NCBI RefSeq assembly: GCF_000373925.1
Contig: NZ_KB892773.1
Location: 1-47,200 of the forward strand
Source of the DNA: Actinopolymorpha alba DSM 45243
GTDB taxonomy: Bacteria; Actinomycetota; Actinomycetes; Propionibacteriales; Actinopolymorphaceae
DNA length: 47,200 nt
Direction: 5' to 3'
Shown piece after piece: positions 25,276 to 33,856 of this stretch. The notes under the pieces were generated by a model. That model was not told where the DNA came from, searched no databases, and saw nothing but the letters and a program-made list of their open reading frames with translations. How positions within the stretch are numbered: the first letter of the stretch is position 1; every line of letters starts with the position of its first letter. A program made the translations under genes and the position numbers.

Positions 25276-25324
25276 GGTCCGAAAAACGTAGACCTCGCGG
25301 CTCTTCGGTCCACGTTTTCGGACC
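25276..25324. repeat. 18-bp inverted repeat with one bulge and one mismatch
   Basis: Left arm GGTCCGAAAAACGTAGACC (25276-25294) and right arm GGTCCACGTTTTCGGACC (25307-25324) pair except for one extra A and one A-C mismatch, with a 12-nt loop. It lies about 190 bases upstream of the GH20 start. Confidence 0.85.
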
Positions 25325-25380
25325 GAACCCGCGGAGACGGCCCGCCAACTGGACACAGCCGCCGACGATGAGGCCCACCA

Positions 25381-25444
25381 TGATCAAGTCCGACAAACTG
25401 TTCACCGGAACCGTCCGCGGTGAACAGTTTGTCGGACTTGATCA
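25381..25444. repeat. Perfect 27-bp inverted repeat
   Basis: Arms 25381-25407 and 25418-25444 are exact reverse complements for 27 bp, with a 10-nt loop GAACCGTCCG. The arms begin TGATCAAGTCC. It is 125 bases upstream of the FAD oxidoreductase start and 296 bases upstream of the GH20 start. This is longer than almost any ordinary bacterial terminator or operator. Confidence 0.95.
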
Positions 25445-25568
25445 CGACCCAAGAGAGGACGCGGCCGGTTGAGCGTCGATCAATCTGGTGACGCCGACCG
25501 AGGTTTCTGGCATGATCCCCCCTTTGTGAACGCGCCCGGGACCGAGTCGCGTTGGGGTGGGGTGGGAC

Positions 25569-27287
25569 ATGTCTGTTTCTCGTAGGGGGCTGCTGGGCGG
25601 GGTGGCGGCTGCCGCGACGGGTGCCGTCGTACTCAACCGTTCAGAGGCCGCCGCGGCGGCTGGTGACGCGCCCACCATCGACAGTTACCGCGCGCAAGTC
25701 GTGGTTGTCGGTGGCGGAGTCGGCGGGATCGCCGCCGCGTTGGGAGCTCTGCGTACCGGCGTCACGGTCCTGCTCACCGAAGAGACCGACTGGATCGGCG
25801 GGCAGTTCACCACCCAGCTTGTTCCGCCCGACGAGCACCAGTGGATCGAGCCGAGTGTCGGCGCTCAGGGACAGACCCAGTCGTACAAGAATCTTCGCGC
25901 TGCGGTTCGCGCGTTCTACAAGGCGAACTACCCCGTCACCACTGCGTTCAAGTCGAACGCGGAACCAAATCCTGGTGACGCGTGGGTGTCGCGCCTGGCC
26001 GCCGACCCGGCGGTGTGGCGGACCTGCCTCTGGAACCTTCTGATGCCGTACATGGCGGGCGGCAAGTTGCACGTGCTGTTCGGTCATCGGCCGGTGTCGG
26101 CGGCGATGCTCAACGGGAAGATCCAGTCGGTCGCGTTGAAGGGGCCCGATGGTACGACGCGCTACGCGTACGGTTCCTACTTCATTGACTCGACCGACCT
26201 GGGTGATCTGCTGCCCCTGACCGGCGCCAATCACACGGTGGGGCGGGAGAAGGGCGGCGCCCAGTCATCCGGCGGGACCGGCGAGCTGAACAACTCCAAC
26301 CCCACGGCTGATCCGATGGACCAGCAGGCGTTCACCATGGTGATGGCGGTCGGTTATCGGCGTTCCACCGGCGACAATCGCATCAGCAAGCCGGCCAACT
26401 ACGAGAAACACCAGCCCACCTTCAAGACGTTCTTCGCGTCGAACCTCTTCGATCCGAGCAAGGACTACTCCTGGGCTGAGGGGCCGAACTTCTGGCAGTA
26501 TCGCCGGGTTGCGGCGCTCGGCAGCTTCTACTCCGGCTCGCATCTCGAAGAGGTCTCGCTGCTCAACTTCGCCTGCAACGACTTCAAGTCCGGCGCCATC
26601 CTCGCGGTCGACGACGCGACCCGAACCGCGAATCTCGCGGCCGCCAAGGAACTCTCGCTGTCGATGCTCTATTACCTGCAGAACGAGGTTCCGAAGCCGA
26701 GTGGGGGGACCGGCTATCCGGCGCTGCGGCTGCGCCCGGACGTTTCGGGGACGCTGGACGGGATCGGTAAGTCGCCGTACATCCGTGAAGGGCGCCGGAT
26801 CCACAGCATCGGCCGGATCTTCGAGTGGCAGGTCGGAGTTGACAACCGTGTCGCTCTCACAGGCGTGCCTGACACGAAGGGATCGGCTGTGCAGTTCGGC
26901 GACGCTGTGGGCACCGGGCACTACTGGCTGGACATCCACGGCGGACCCAAGAATCCCAACGGTTTGTGGCGGCGCTGCTATCCATACCAGATTCCGTTGA
27001 TGGCCCTGATCCCCAACAACATCAGCAATCTGCTGGCCGGCGGTAAGTGCTTGGGCACCACACACGTGACGAACGGCGCTTTCCGGCTCCACCCCACGGA
27101 GTGGAACATCGGCGAGGCCGCTGGGGTGGTCGCGGCCTTCTGTATCAAGGAGAAGACCGATCCGCGTACGGCGCGGTCAAGCCGGATGGCCGAAATCAAG
27201 AACCTGCTCAGCTCGCAGGGCGTCCAGCTCTCCTGGCCGACGGCGACGCGGACCAAATGGCTTCTCCCGCAAGGCTTCCGCAGCTAG
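25569..27287 (+). CDS. Tat-exported FAD-dependent oxidoreductase
   Basis: A 572-residue flavoprotein. The N terminus MSVSRRGLLGGVAAAATGAV is a twin-arginine signal with SRRGLLGG and an Ala-rich cleavage region. The FAD-binding Rossmann motif VVVGGGVGGIAAALGA starts near residue 42, with an acidic strand end (LLTEETDWIGGQFT). GGKCLG and GEAAGVVAAFC near the C terminus match the FAD-dependent family (FAD_oxidored) that binds the dinucleotide at both ends. ATG at 25569 has a G-rich upstream site and starts the Tat signal. The substrate is not evident. The surrounding genes are all secreted. Confidence 0.9.
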   Translation: MSVSRRGLLGGVAAAATGAVVLNRSEAAAAAGDAPTIDSYRAQVVVVGGGVGGIAAALGALRTGVTVLLTEETDWIGGQFTTQLVPPDEHQWIEPSVGAQGQTQSYKNLRAAVRAFYKANYPVTTAFKSNAEPNPGDAWVSRLAADPAVWRTCLWNLLMPYMAGGKLHVLFGHRPVSAAMLNGKIQSVALKGPDGTTRYAYGSYFIDSTDLGDLLPLTGANHTVGREKGGAQSSGGTGELNNSNPTADPMDQQAFTMVMAVGYRRSTGDNRISKPANYEKHQPTFKTFFASNLFDPSKDYSWAEGPNFWQYRRVAALGSFYSGSHLEEVSLLNFACNDFKSGAILAVDDATRTANLAAAKELSLSMLYYLQNEVPKPSGGTGYPALRLRPDVSGTLDGIGKSPYIREGRRIHSIGRIFEWQVGVDNRVALTGVPDTKGSAVQFGDAVGTGHYWLDIHGGPKNPNGLWRRCYPYQIPLMALIPNNISNLLAGGKCLGTTHVTNGAFRLHPTEWNIGEAAGVVAAFCIKEKTDPRTARSSRMAEIKNLLSSQGVQLSWPTATRTKWLLPQGFRS

Positions 27288-27343
27288 CGGTCTTCACGAT
27301 CTTCGTCACATTCATCTTCTTCAGGGGTGGGAGAAACATAGTC

Positions 27344-30300
27344 GTGTCTTCGTATCGGAGTGCTGGCTGGCGGTTGGGCGGAGTGACGTCCGCCGTCCGG
27401 CTGGTGTGTGTCACTCTCACCGTGTTACTGGTTGCTTCGGTCCTGGGCGGCGTGGGCTCCGTGGTGGTGTCCGGAACTGCGCAGGCGGCCAGTAAGACGC
27501 CGCTCAAGTTTGTCCCGCTCGATCGGATGACGTCGCTGCAGACACTTGCGATGACCTCGGGGCAGACCGCCGAGGTGCAGGTGACCGGCCGGGCCACGGT
27601 GCCGAGCAACGCCAAGGCCGTGCTGCTGGACCTTACGGTGTCGAAAGGCTCAGCGGCCACGCAGGTGACGGTGTGGACGGGTGGGACCCGTCCAGTGTCA
27701 GCGAACCTGACCGCGCCAGCGGCTACGACCGTCCAGAACTCCGCGGCCGTTGAGGTTTCAGATGCTGGATCGGTCCAGGTGTTCAACGAGTCCGGCACTC
27801 TCACGGTGGCCCTGGCAGTGCAGGGATACTTCGTTGATGACGGACCGTCGACCCCTGGTGGTTTCGTTGCTACGAAGTCGACTCGGTTGCTGGACACGCG
27901 GAAGACCGCCAGGATCCCGGCTGGCGGGACGCTGGATGTCAGGATCGCAGGTGTGTCCGGCGTTCCGAGGGATGCCAGCTCGGTATTTGTGAACCTGATT
28001 GTGGAGAAGCCCGGCGGCTCGGGCGCGGTGGGGATCTACAAGAAGGGTGTCGCTCCGACCGGAGCCGGGCCGGTGTTCTTTTCGGGTCGATCCGTTGCCC
28101 AGACAATTAACGTCGCCCCCGACGTCAATGGGTATGCCACCGTGAAGAACTTCTCCTCCACGGGACCCATGGACGTGATCGTGGATGTCCAGGGCTACTT
28201 CACCGGTTCACCTGCCAATGGCAATCCGTTCAACCCGGTGGCTACCCAGGTTTACGATTCGCGCAACACTGGTGGGAGTCCGGTGCCGGGCGGCGGGGTA
28301 CGGACGATTCAGGTAGCTGGGGTCGGTGGGCTTCCGGCCGATGGCATCAGTGCGGTGTTCGCCAATGTGACGGTTATCTCGCCGTCGTCTCTCGGTGGTA
28401 TCCATGTGTGGAATCCCGATGAGCCCGAGCCGGGTATCAACAATGTGGTCTTCCAGTCAGGCGTCAATCAATCCACCATGATCGCGGCGAAGGTCTCGGC
28501 GGACGGCAAGCTCGCGATTGGTAACCGTGGCACCGGCGATCTCCACGTGGTTGTCGATATCCAGGGTTGGTTCTCTGGCCCGGTAACCGTGCCGGCCAGC
28601 GATGGCGGCGAGTATCGGCCGCTGCAGCACGCACGGATTGTGGACACCAAGAATGGAACGGGCGGATACACCGGCACGATCGGTCCGAACAAAACGCGCT
28701 CATTCAAGGTCACTGGTGTCGGAGGTGTGCCGAGTAGCGGGGTATCCGCGGTGGCACTGATGGTGACGGCGACAGATCCGTCGGCAAACTCCTGGATCAC
28801 GGTGTGGCCCACCGGTGAGCCTCGGCCGAATGTTTCGCAGGTTTCGGTCGGCACGGGATCTGCGGTGTCGAACACCGTGATCGCCAAGGTCGGAGCCGGT
28901 GGCCAGGTCGATGTGTTCAACCGGTCGGGTGCGGTCAACGTTCTTGTGGACGTGCAGGGTTACTACACCGATAGCACGGCGGCCAAGGGCGGCGGCACGT
29001 TCGTTCCGGTGGACTTGCCCCGGATCTATGACACCGGAAGCGGTACTGGCGGGAGTACCACACCGCTGACCGGCGGGGAGACCCGTGAGGTGCAGGTCTC
29101 CGGTGTCGGTGGGGTACCGGCATCCGGCGTTGTTGCGGTCGCGGTGAACCTGTCAGTGGCGAGCCCGTCGACGGATGCGGAGTTGACCGCTTTTGCCTCG
29201 GGAAGCGCGAAGCCAGCGGTGACAACGTTGAACGCAACGGCGGGCGCGGATACCTCGACGTTGGCGCAGGTGAAGGTGGGCGCGGACGGGAAGATCGCGG
29301 TGTCCGCCACGGGTAGTGGGCAGATGCGGCTGATGATCGATGTGGAGGGCTACTACCTCGACAAGACTCAGATCAGCCGGGAACTCTATGTGCCGCTGAG
29401 CCCGCGCCGCATCTATACCTCGGCCACGGATTTCATCGCGCATGAGTCCCGATCGATCAGGATCGCCGGCGCGAAAGACTCTGAGGGAAACGTGGTGATT
29501 CCCGCGACTGAGGTGACCACGGTAGTAGTGTCGATAACGGCCACCCATCCGGCGGGTAAGGGAAGTCTGAGGGCTTGGCGATTCCTTGAGTCCAGGCCTG
29601 ACGTGACCTTGGCCAGTTATAACGTCGTGGGTGCGGATGTGACCGCGACGGCGATCGTGAGGCTCGGAGGAGCCGGATTTCTCGATATCCAGACCACTGC
29701 CGCGGCCGGGATAACCGTAGATGTCCTGGGATACTTTCAGGCCAGCAAGCTCACGCCGGTGGTCCTGGCAACGCCGAGCCTGATTTATTCCACAGGTGCG
29801 GAACTCAAATGGACGGCGTACCACGACGAGAGTCCGGACGACTTCGACGACCTCGATGAATACCAGCTGCACCGGAGCGTCAACCAGAACTTCACGCCGT
29901 CCGCGGCCACCTTGGTAGCACCGATAAAGAAGGACGTCACGACCTTCACGGACGAGACCGCCAGACCGACACCGGCTGATGATCCGGATCCTTTTGGTAC
30001 CACCTACTACTACGTGGTGGCGGTGAAGACGAAGGACCGCCGACTCACCCACTCCAAGCACCTGGCGGTGCGGCTGCCGAAGGCTGGAAGGATCACCCGG
30101 GTCCTACAAGGTCCAGAGGTCGCCACAGACACCACGCTGACGAGTGGGCAACCATCAGCCGCTCATGATGTGCTGGACGGTAAGGCGCAGCTGATGACGG
30201 GCAATGACTCGCCTACGTATGGAAACTCACGCGCGGCGGTGAGGTTCGACATCTCACAGATTCCTGCTGATGTGGTGGTGACGGATTCCGAGCTGAGTCT

Positions 30301-31054
30301 GTGGACGATCGGCGCTTCCGAACCCGCTGGGGCTGTTTATCAGGCACACAAGCTGACGCGCGGCTTCAACCAGGCCACGGCGACGTGGAACAACGCCGAT
30401 ACGTCGACAGCATGGACGAGTCCGGGTGGCGACTTCGTCGCGGAGGCGGCGGGCAGCCTGACCGGGGTCGCGGGGCAGGTGCCGACCTGGCGGACCTGGC
30501 GGGTAACCGATGCGGTCAAGGACTGGTATGCGGCGCCGTCGACCAACCACGGCCTTCTGCTGAAGCTGGCGGACGAAACCGGCCCGGCCGAGTCCACCCG
30601 CTTCATGTCGACCGAGGCCGCCGCCCCCTCTGCCGAACTACGACCGAAGCTGGCCGTCACCTATCTGGAGAGGACCGCGCAGTCGACGTACTACATCCCG
30701 GATACGCCGAATTCGATGAGGGAGGGCGGAACGTACTCGGTCGATGTGACGCTGTCGAATCCCACGACCTCGACCTGGCTGGCATCGGATTGGGTCATGT
30801 CGTACCGATGGGCATGGCCAGACGACACCGATGCGACGAACAGCGAGAACCAGCTGCAGACAGCGATCTCGAGAGATCTCGGGTCTGGCGAAACGATGAC
30901 TATGCGTGCGCAGGTAAAGGCGCCGATCCTAGAACCGGGTAACCTCCAGGTCGGTTACTGGTTGAAGTGGGAACTCTTCAACAAGGCGACTGGAAAGTGG
31001 CTGTCGGAGACGGAGCAGATTCCTTCGCTGGACCAAGTGGTGGGCGTTAGCTAG
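27344..31054 (+). CDS. Large secreted modular protein resembling the N-terminal half of Rhs proteins
   Basis: A 1236-residue exported protein. A long signal region (residues 1-50) ends at AQAASKT. Six repeats of about 120-130 residues follow, each ending in a V-D-x-Q-G-Y-F/Y-like motif (near residues 162, 285, 407, 540, 670 and 798) and containing GVGG-P. A fibronectin-III-like segment comes next (about 803-920), then a DNRLRE/CBM96-like domain (about 925-1110), then an Ig-like domain with SYRWAWP. In actinobacterial Rhs proteins I recall this last pair running straight into YD repeats and a toxin, but here the frame stops at LDQVVGVS. GTG at 27344 follows GGGTGGGAG; the frame upstream overlaps the oxidoreductase gene and is not conserved. 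Confidence 0.85.
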   Translation: MSSYRSAGWRLGGVTSAVRLVCVTLTVLLVASVLGGVGSVVVSGTAQAASKTPLKFVPLDRMTSLQTLAMTSGQTAEVQVTGRATVPSNAKAVLLDLTVSKGSAATQVTVWTGGTRPVSANLTAPAATTVQNSAAVEVSDAGSVQVFNESGTLTVALAVQGYFVDDGPSTPGGFVATKSTRLLDTRKTARIPAGGTLDVRIAGVSGVPRDASSVFVNLIVEKPGGSGAVGIYKKGVAPTGAGPVFFSGRSVAQTINVAPDVNGYATVKNFSSTGPMDVIVDVQGYFTGSPANGNPFNPVATQVYDSRNTGGSPVPGGGVRTIQVAGVGGLPADGISAVFANVTVISPSSLGGIHVWNPDEPEPGINNVVFQSGVNQSTMIAAKVSADGKLAIGNRGTGDLHVVVDIQGWFSGPVTVPASDGGEYRPLQHARIVDTKNGTGGYTGTIGPNKTRSFKVTGVGGVPSSGVSAVALMVTATDPSANSWITVWPTGEPRPNVSQVSVGTGSAVSNTVIAKVGAGGQVDVFNRSGAVNVLVDVQGYYTDSTAAKGGGTFVPVDLPRIYDTGSGTGGSTTPLTGGETREVQVSGVGGVPASGVVAVAVNLSVASPSTDAELTAFASGSAKPAVTTLNATAGADTSTLAQVKVGADGKIAVSATGSGQMRLMIDVEGYYLDKTQISRELYVPLSPRRIYTSATDFIAHESRSIRIAGAKDSEGNVVIPATEVTTVVVSITATHPAGKGSLRAWRFLESRPDVTLASYNVVGADVTATAIVRLGGAGFLDIQTTAAAGITVDVLGYFQASKLTPVVLATPSLIYSTGAELKWTAYHDESPDDFDDLDEYQLHRSVNQNFTPSAATLVAPIKKDVTTFTDETARPTPADDPDPFGTTYYYVVAVKTKDRRLTHSKHLAVRLPKAGRITRVLQGPEVATDTTLTSGQPSAAHDVLDGKAQLMTGNDSPTYGNSRAAVRFDISQIPADVVVTDSELSLWTIGASEPAGAVYQAHKLTRGFNQATATWNNADTSTAWTSPGGDFVAEAAGSLTGVAGQVPTWRTWRVTDAVKDWYAAPSTNHGLLLKLADETGPAESTRFMSTEAAAPSAELRPKLAVTYLERTAQSTYYIPDTPNSMREGGTYSVDVTLSNPTTSTWLASDWVMSYRWAWPDDTDATNSENQLQTAISRDLGSGETMTMRAQVKAPILEPGNLQVGYWLKWELFNKATGKWLSETEQIPSLDQVVGVS

Positions 31055-31077
31055 TACGTCGCCAGAGGTCGGGGTGG

Positions 31078-31110
31078 CGAGGAGGTGGCAGTGATGTTCA
31101 CCTCCTCGCC
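31078..31110 (+). terminator. Candidate terminator hairpin after the modular protein
   Basis: GCGAGGAGGTG (31078-31088) pairs exactly with CACCTCCTCGC (31100-31110), an 11-bp stem with an 11-nt loop, 24 bases after the stop codon. No U tract follows. Confidence 0.55.
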
Positions 31111-31184
31111 GCAGTGCGCGCAGCGCCCACATCTTGACGAGGTGTACGTCATGATGCGTTACAGCGAACCGCCTGAAGTCGGTC

Positions 31185-31334
31185 GTGAGGCGCCTCGGGC
31201 CTCTGGCTCGCATTCATGGCCGCCTAGATGCCGACCTGACCCTTCGAGCTGTGGAGCGGCTTCTTGAAGACCCGACCATGGATGATGCTGAGGGTAGGTA
31301 CGCACGCGCCTCGGACCTGGCAGGCGCTGGATAA
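31185..31334 (+). CDS. Small ORF, 49 residues, coupled to the next gene
   Basis: GTG at 31185 gives a protein-like sequence with an amphipathic helix (LTLRAVERLLEDPTMDDA). The frame is open upstream only to a stop at 31152, so this may be the tail of a lost gene. Its TAA overlaps the next ATG as TAATG, the usual arrangement for translational coupling. It lies in the degenerate region after the Rhs-like gene. No family recognised; low confidence that it is translated. Confidence 0.35.
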   Translation: MRRLGPLARIHGRLDADLTLRAVERLLEDPTMDDAEGRYARASDLAGAG

Positions 31335-31726
31335 TGCTGCTAGGTGAGTTCCAGGCTGAATTTCCGTGGGGACTGCTGTTAGTTACGGACGCAGCATCGC
31401 GCGAAGAGATACCGACCTGGACTGCACCAGGGGAGATGGTTGCGGCCGCCTCGACTGCCCTTGTTGCTCGGGTCAAACACCAGGACGAAGGTGAGGTTCT
31501 TGTACGAGTTTGGGATGACTCGAGCGAGGTTCTGGGTAGACCTGTATTCAGCGGTGTGATTGAACTCCCGAGTGGGGTGTTAAAAGTTTCAGACGCCCTC
31601 GGTGATAATTCGATCGAATTGTCAGCAGAAGGCGTGGTAGAACATGTCGAGATATATGCCGGATCGCGTGGCGCTGACGAAGTCCATCTTGTTGTAAGGA
31701 GCGTTGAGGGCGATTTGAGAACCTGA
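31334..31726 (+). CDS. Hypothetical 130-residue protein, possible immunity protein
   Basis: An intact frame encoding an acidic, mostly beta-strand protein (GEVLVRVWDDS, HVEIYAGSRGADEVHLVVRS), with no signal or membrane segment. The GC content is lower than in the neighbours, including stretches such as 31571-31640, which suggests acquisition. Start ATG overlaps the preceding small ORF stop. Its place directly after an Rhs-like gene, before an immunity-like remnant, fits an immunity protein for a lost toxin. That role is inference; no family recognised. Confidence 0.6.
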   Translation: MLLGEFQAEFPWGLLLVTDAASREEIPTWTAPGEMVAAASTALVARVKHQDEGEVLVRVWDDSSEVLGRPVFSGVIELPSGVLKVSDALGDNSIELSAEGVVEHVEIYAGSRGADEVHLVVRSVEGDLRT

Positions 31727-32074
31727 GTCGGCTGCTTGAGTCGACGACCGAGGAGGCCGCGACGGCTGCCTATTGGGAGCTCGACAACCGTGTCGTGGTG
31801 CAGGGCCAGTTGTTCGAGTCCGCGAGGTTCGTGGTTGCTCCCATCTTGGCGGCCATTGGCTCCTACGGCCTCAGTGACTACGCGCGATTACGAGCGGTTG
31901 ACCTGCTTGTCGAGATTGCGCTCGGGGTGCCGGACCAGTCCGAGGATCGCACGGTCGTTACTGGAGAACGCCCAGTCAGCTGCCGTGCGGGGGAGAGCCG
32001 CCGGACTGCTCGGCCGACATCTCTTCGCCTACGTCGAGCGGGCGGGTGGCCGACGTTGGGTCGGAGAGAGAAGG
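31708..32074 (+). pseudogene. HEAT-type immunity protein remnant, frameshifted
   Basis: From 31708 one frame reads protein-like sequence (NLSRLLESTTEEAATAAYWEL, then LFESARFVVAPILAAIG, then RLRAVDLLVEIALGVPD), resembling HEAT-repeat proteins that often follow Rhs genes. Near 31935 the likeness moves to the next frame (RSLLENAQSAAVRGRAAGLL). No ATG or GTG precedes 31792 in the first frame, so the start is lost too. It is best read as a broken gene with at least one frameshift. The boundary at the 3' end is approximate. Confidence 0.65.
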
Positions 32075-32077
32075 TAC

Positions 32078-32117
32078 GCACGCGGCGGTCCACCAAATTC
32101 GGTGGACCGCCGCGCGC
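32078..32117. terminator. Bidirectional terminator-like hairpin
   Basis: Arms 32078-32094 and 32101-32117 form a 17-bp stem with one mismatch (14 consecutive perfect pairs next to the loop) and a 6-nt loop AAATTC. It lies between the end of the immunity remnant and the converging end of the next gene at 32146. Confidence 0.7.
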
Positions 32118-32145
32118 ACCCTTCTGTCGTTCGTAAAGCCGGCCG

Positions 32146-33534
32146 TCAGGGGCCAGTGATCCCGTGGATCTGGTAGGGGTACGTCTCCTGCTGCCAGGTG
32201 GTGGTGGCGCGGCCGGTCGGGTTGACGTCGACCTGGGGGACCCGGCCGTCGGTGGTCAGCGTCTTCGCCGTACCAAACGAACCCGTCCGGCTGATGAGGC
32301 GGCTGAACACCTGCTGCGTCTTGTACGGCGCGTCCGGTACATGCGCGACGACCATGCCGTCACCGTCGTCGTCCAGTGCGATGTCAGGCCGGTCGTACAG
32401 TCCAAGGCGGGTGATCGCGCCGAGTGTGCCGGTACGCGTGAGGCTCCGGCCGAACAGCTCGATCTGATTGCTGCTGTTCCGCCGGGTCCACACCAGCACC
32501 GAGTCGCCCTCGAGGTCACTCGCGAGCGCGTGGTGGAAGCCGACGTTGTCGGTGGACGGCGACACCGCGATCGGGGTGCTCAGCGTGTTGGTGCGGCCCC
32601 AGCGAGAGGCCCAGACCCGTGGGCGCTGCCCACCGGCCGAACGGTAGGTGATGACCGCGTCGCCGTCCCGGTCGACGGCTGCCTTCACCATGCCGAAGCC
32701 GCCCGACGAGGCGATCGTGGTCGTCAGTGCGCGGAGGCCGGAAACGTAACCAGGCTTGACCCGCTTCGCGACAACCCGCATGTTGCCCTCGGTCCAGGCG
32801 ACCACCGCCAGGCCGGTGCGATCAATGGCGATCGCCGGTGGGTCTGCGGCGCCCGACCCAAGGACGAGCGTCGGCCCGACCGTGCCGTCCAGGTTGATGT
32901 GCCGGGCCACCGTGTAGATCGCGCCGTTGCGTACCTCCGACCAGGCCGCGATCGCGGTACCTGTTGGTGAGACGGCTACGACGGGGTTCATCGCGGGCGC
33001 GGAGGTCGAGAGCGTCCGCAGTGTGGTGAGCGCGCCGGTCTTCGAAACCCGGCGGCCGACCACGTGCCCGTCCTGCTCCCAGACCACCGCCGAGTCGCCG
33101 TCGTCGTCGGAGTCGACCATAGGCCACGCGACGTTCTTACCCAGGGCCGAGAGGTTCATGATCGCGCCCATGGAGCCGGCGGCGGTCCTGATCCGAGCCT
33201 GGACCTGGTGGTAGCAGTACGTCGCTGCGCTGTCGCACGCCTCCCACACCAGGAGCGCGTCGCCCTGGCGGTCAACCGCCACCTGCGGCCAGTCCGTTGC
33301 CGTCCAGCCGTTGGCGGACACCTTCCACGCGGTCGTCCAGGCGGCCTGCGCGGGGGCCGATCCGGTCACCGTCAGTGCCAGCGCGCCAGCCAGTACGCCG
33401 GTGCTGGCGGTGAGGAGACGACCGGAGACGGATCGGCGGCCAGGCCCACGCCGCGTACCCCGGCGCCACCACGGCCGCTGTATCGGGCGAGCCGGACCGG
33501 AATCGACAGACTCCGACGGATCGGATGCTTTCAT
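32146..33534 (-). CDS. Secreted repeat protein, probable beta-propeller
   Basis: A 462-residue protein with a long Arg-rich N-terminal leader, a hydrophobic segment (LTASTGVLAGALALTVTG) and an Ala-x-Ala cleavage site (AQAAW). The rest is built from about seven repeats of 50-60 residues with the motif D-x-x-G-D/x-A-V/L-x-x-W (VDRQGDALLVWE, DDDGDSAVVWE, VDRDGDAVITY, DLEGDSVLVWT). This pattern suggests a beta-propeller facing the outside. No catalytic residues are recognised. ATG at 33534 with AGGGG upstream is preferred to a TTG six bases earlier. Function unknown. Confidence 0.82.
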   Translation of the reverse strand: MKASDPSESVDSGPARPIQRPWWRRGTRRGPGRRSVSGRLLTASTGVLAGALALTVTGSAPAQAAWTTAWKVSANGWTATDWPQVAVDRQGDALLVWEACDSAATYCYHQVQARIRTAAGSMGAIMNLSALGKNVAWPMVDSDDDGDSAVVWEQDGHVVGRRVSKTGALTTLRTLSTSAPAMNPVVAVSPTGTAIAAWSEVRNGAIYTVARHINLDGTVGPTLVLGSGAADPPAIAIDRTGLAVVAWTEGNMRVVAKRVKPGYVSGLRALTTTIASSGGFGMVKAAVDRDGDAVITYRSAGGQRPRVWASRWGRTNTLSTPIAVSPSTDNVGFHHALASDLEGDSVLVWTRRNSSNQIELFGRSLTRTGTLGAITRLGLYDRPDIALDDDGDGMVVAHVPDAPYKTQQVFSRLISRTGSFGTAKTLTTDGRVPQVDVNPTGRATTTWQQETYPYQIHGITGP

Positions 33535-33856
33535 ACACAAACCCCTAGAACGTCATGTCGGAAATGGGACCCGGAATGTCTACAGCACATCGGAATCCTT
33601 TGCATCCATGAGGTCCCGGCTCGGGCGAATTGCCCCTTATCCTCTCCTCCCAAAAGTTTCTGTTATGAGCCCAATCCCACAGCTTTGCCCTATTCCGCAG
33701 GACCTCATCGGCGGAAAATGATCGTTCTGAGAATCCGGACAACCGGAACCGGCCCGGCCGCAGCGGTGTAGAGAGAGCATCCACAGAACGAAGCTGCGCA
33801 GAAGGAGACGCCAGGGGGCCCGCATCAGCGATTCCGCGGAAGACGCCGACGAGGCG

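Larger units (their letters stand above)
25086..25568. other. 483-base divergent spacer with two large hairpins
   Basis: No convincing gene is seen on either strand; the apparent frame through it is an upstream extension of the GH20 frame. The region holds two separate inverted repeats, 25276-25324 and 25381-25444, listed individually. A promoter for each of the two divergent genes must lie here, but I cannot place either. Confidence 0.7.

Noticed and set aside
31153-31334. A longer gene reading through the 49-residue ORF from upstream
   Set aside because: A stop codon lies at 31152 in that frame, so only the short ORF is possible.
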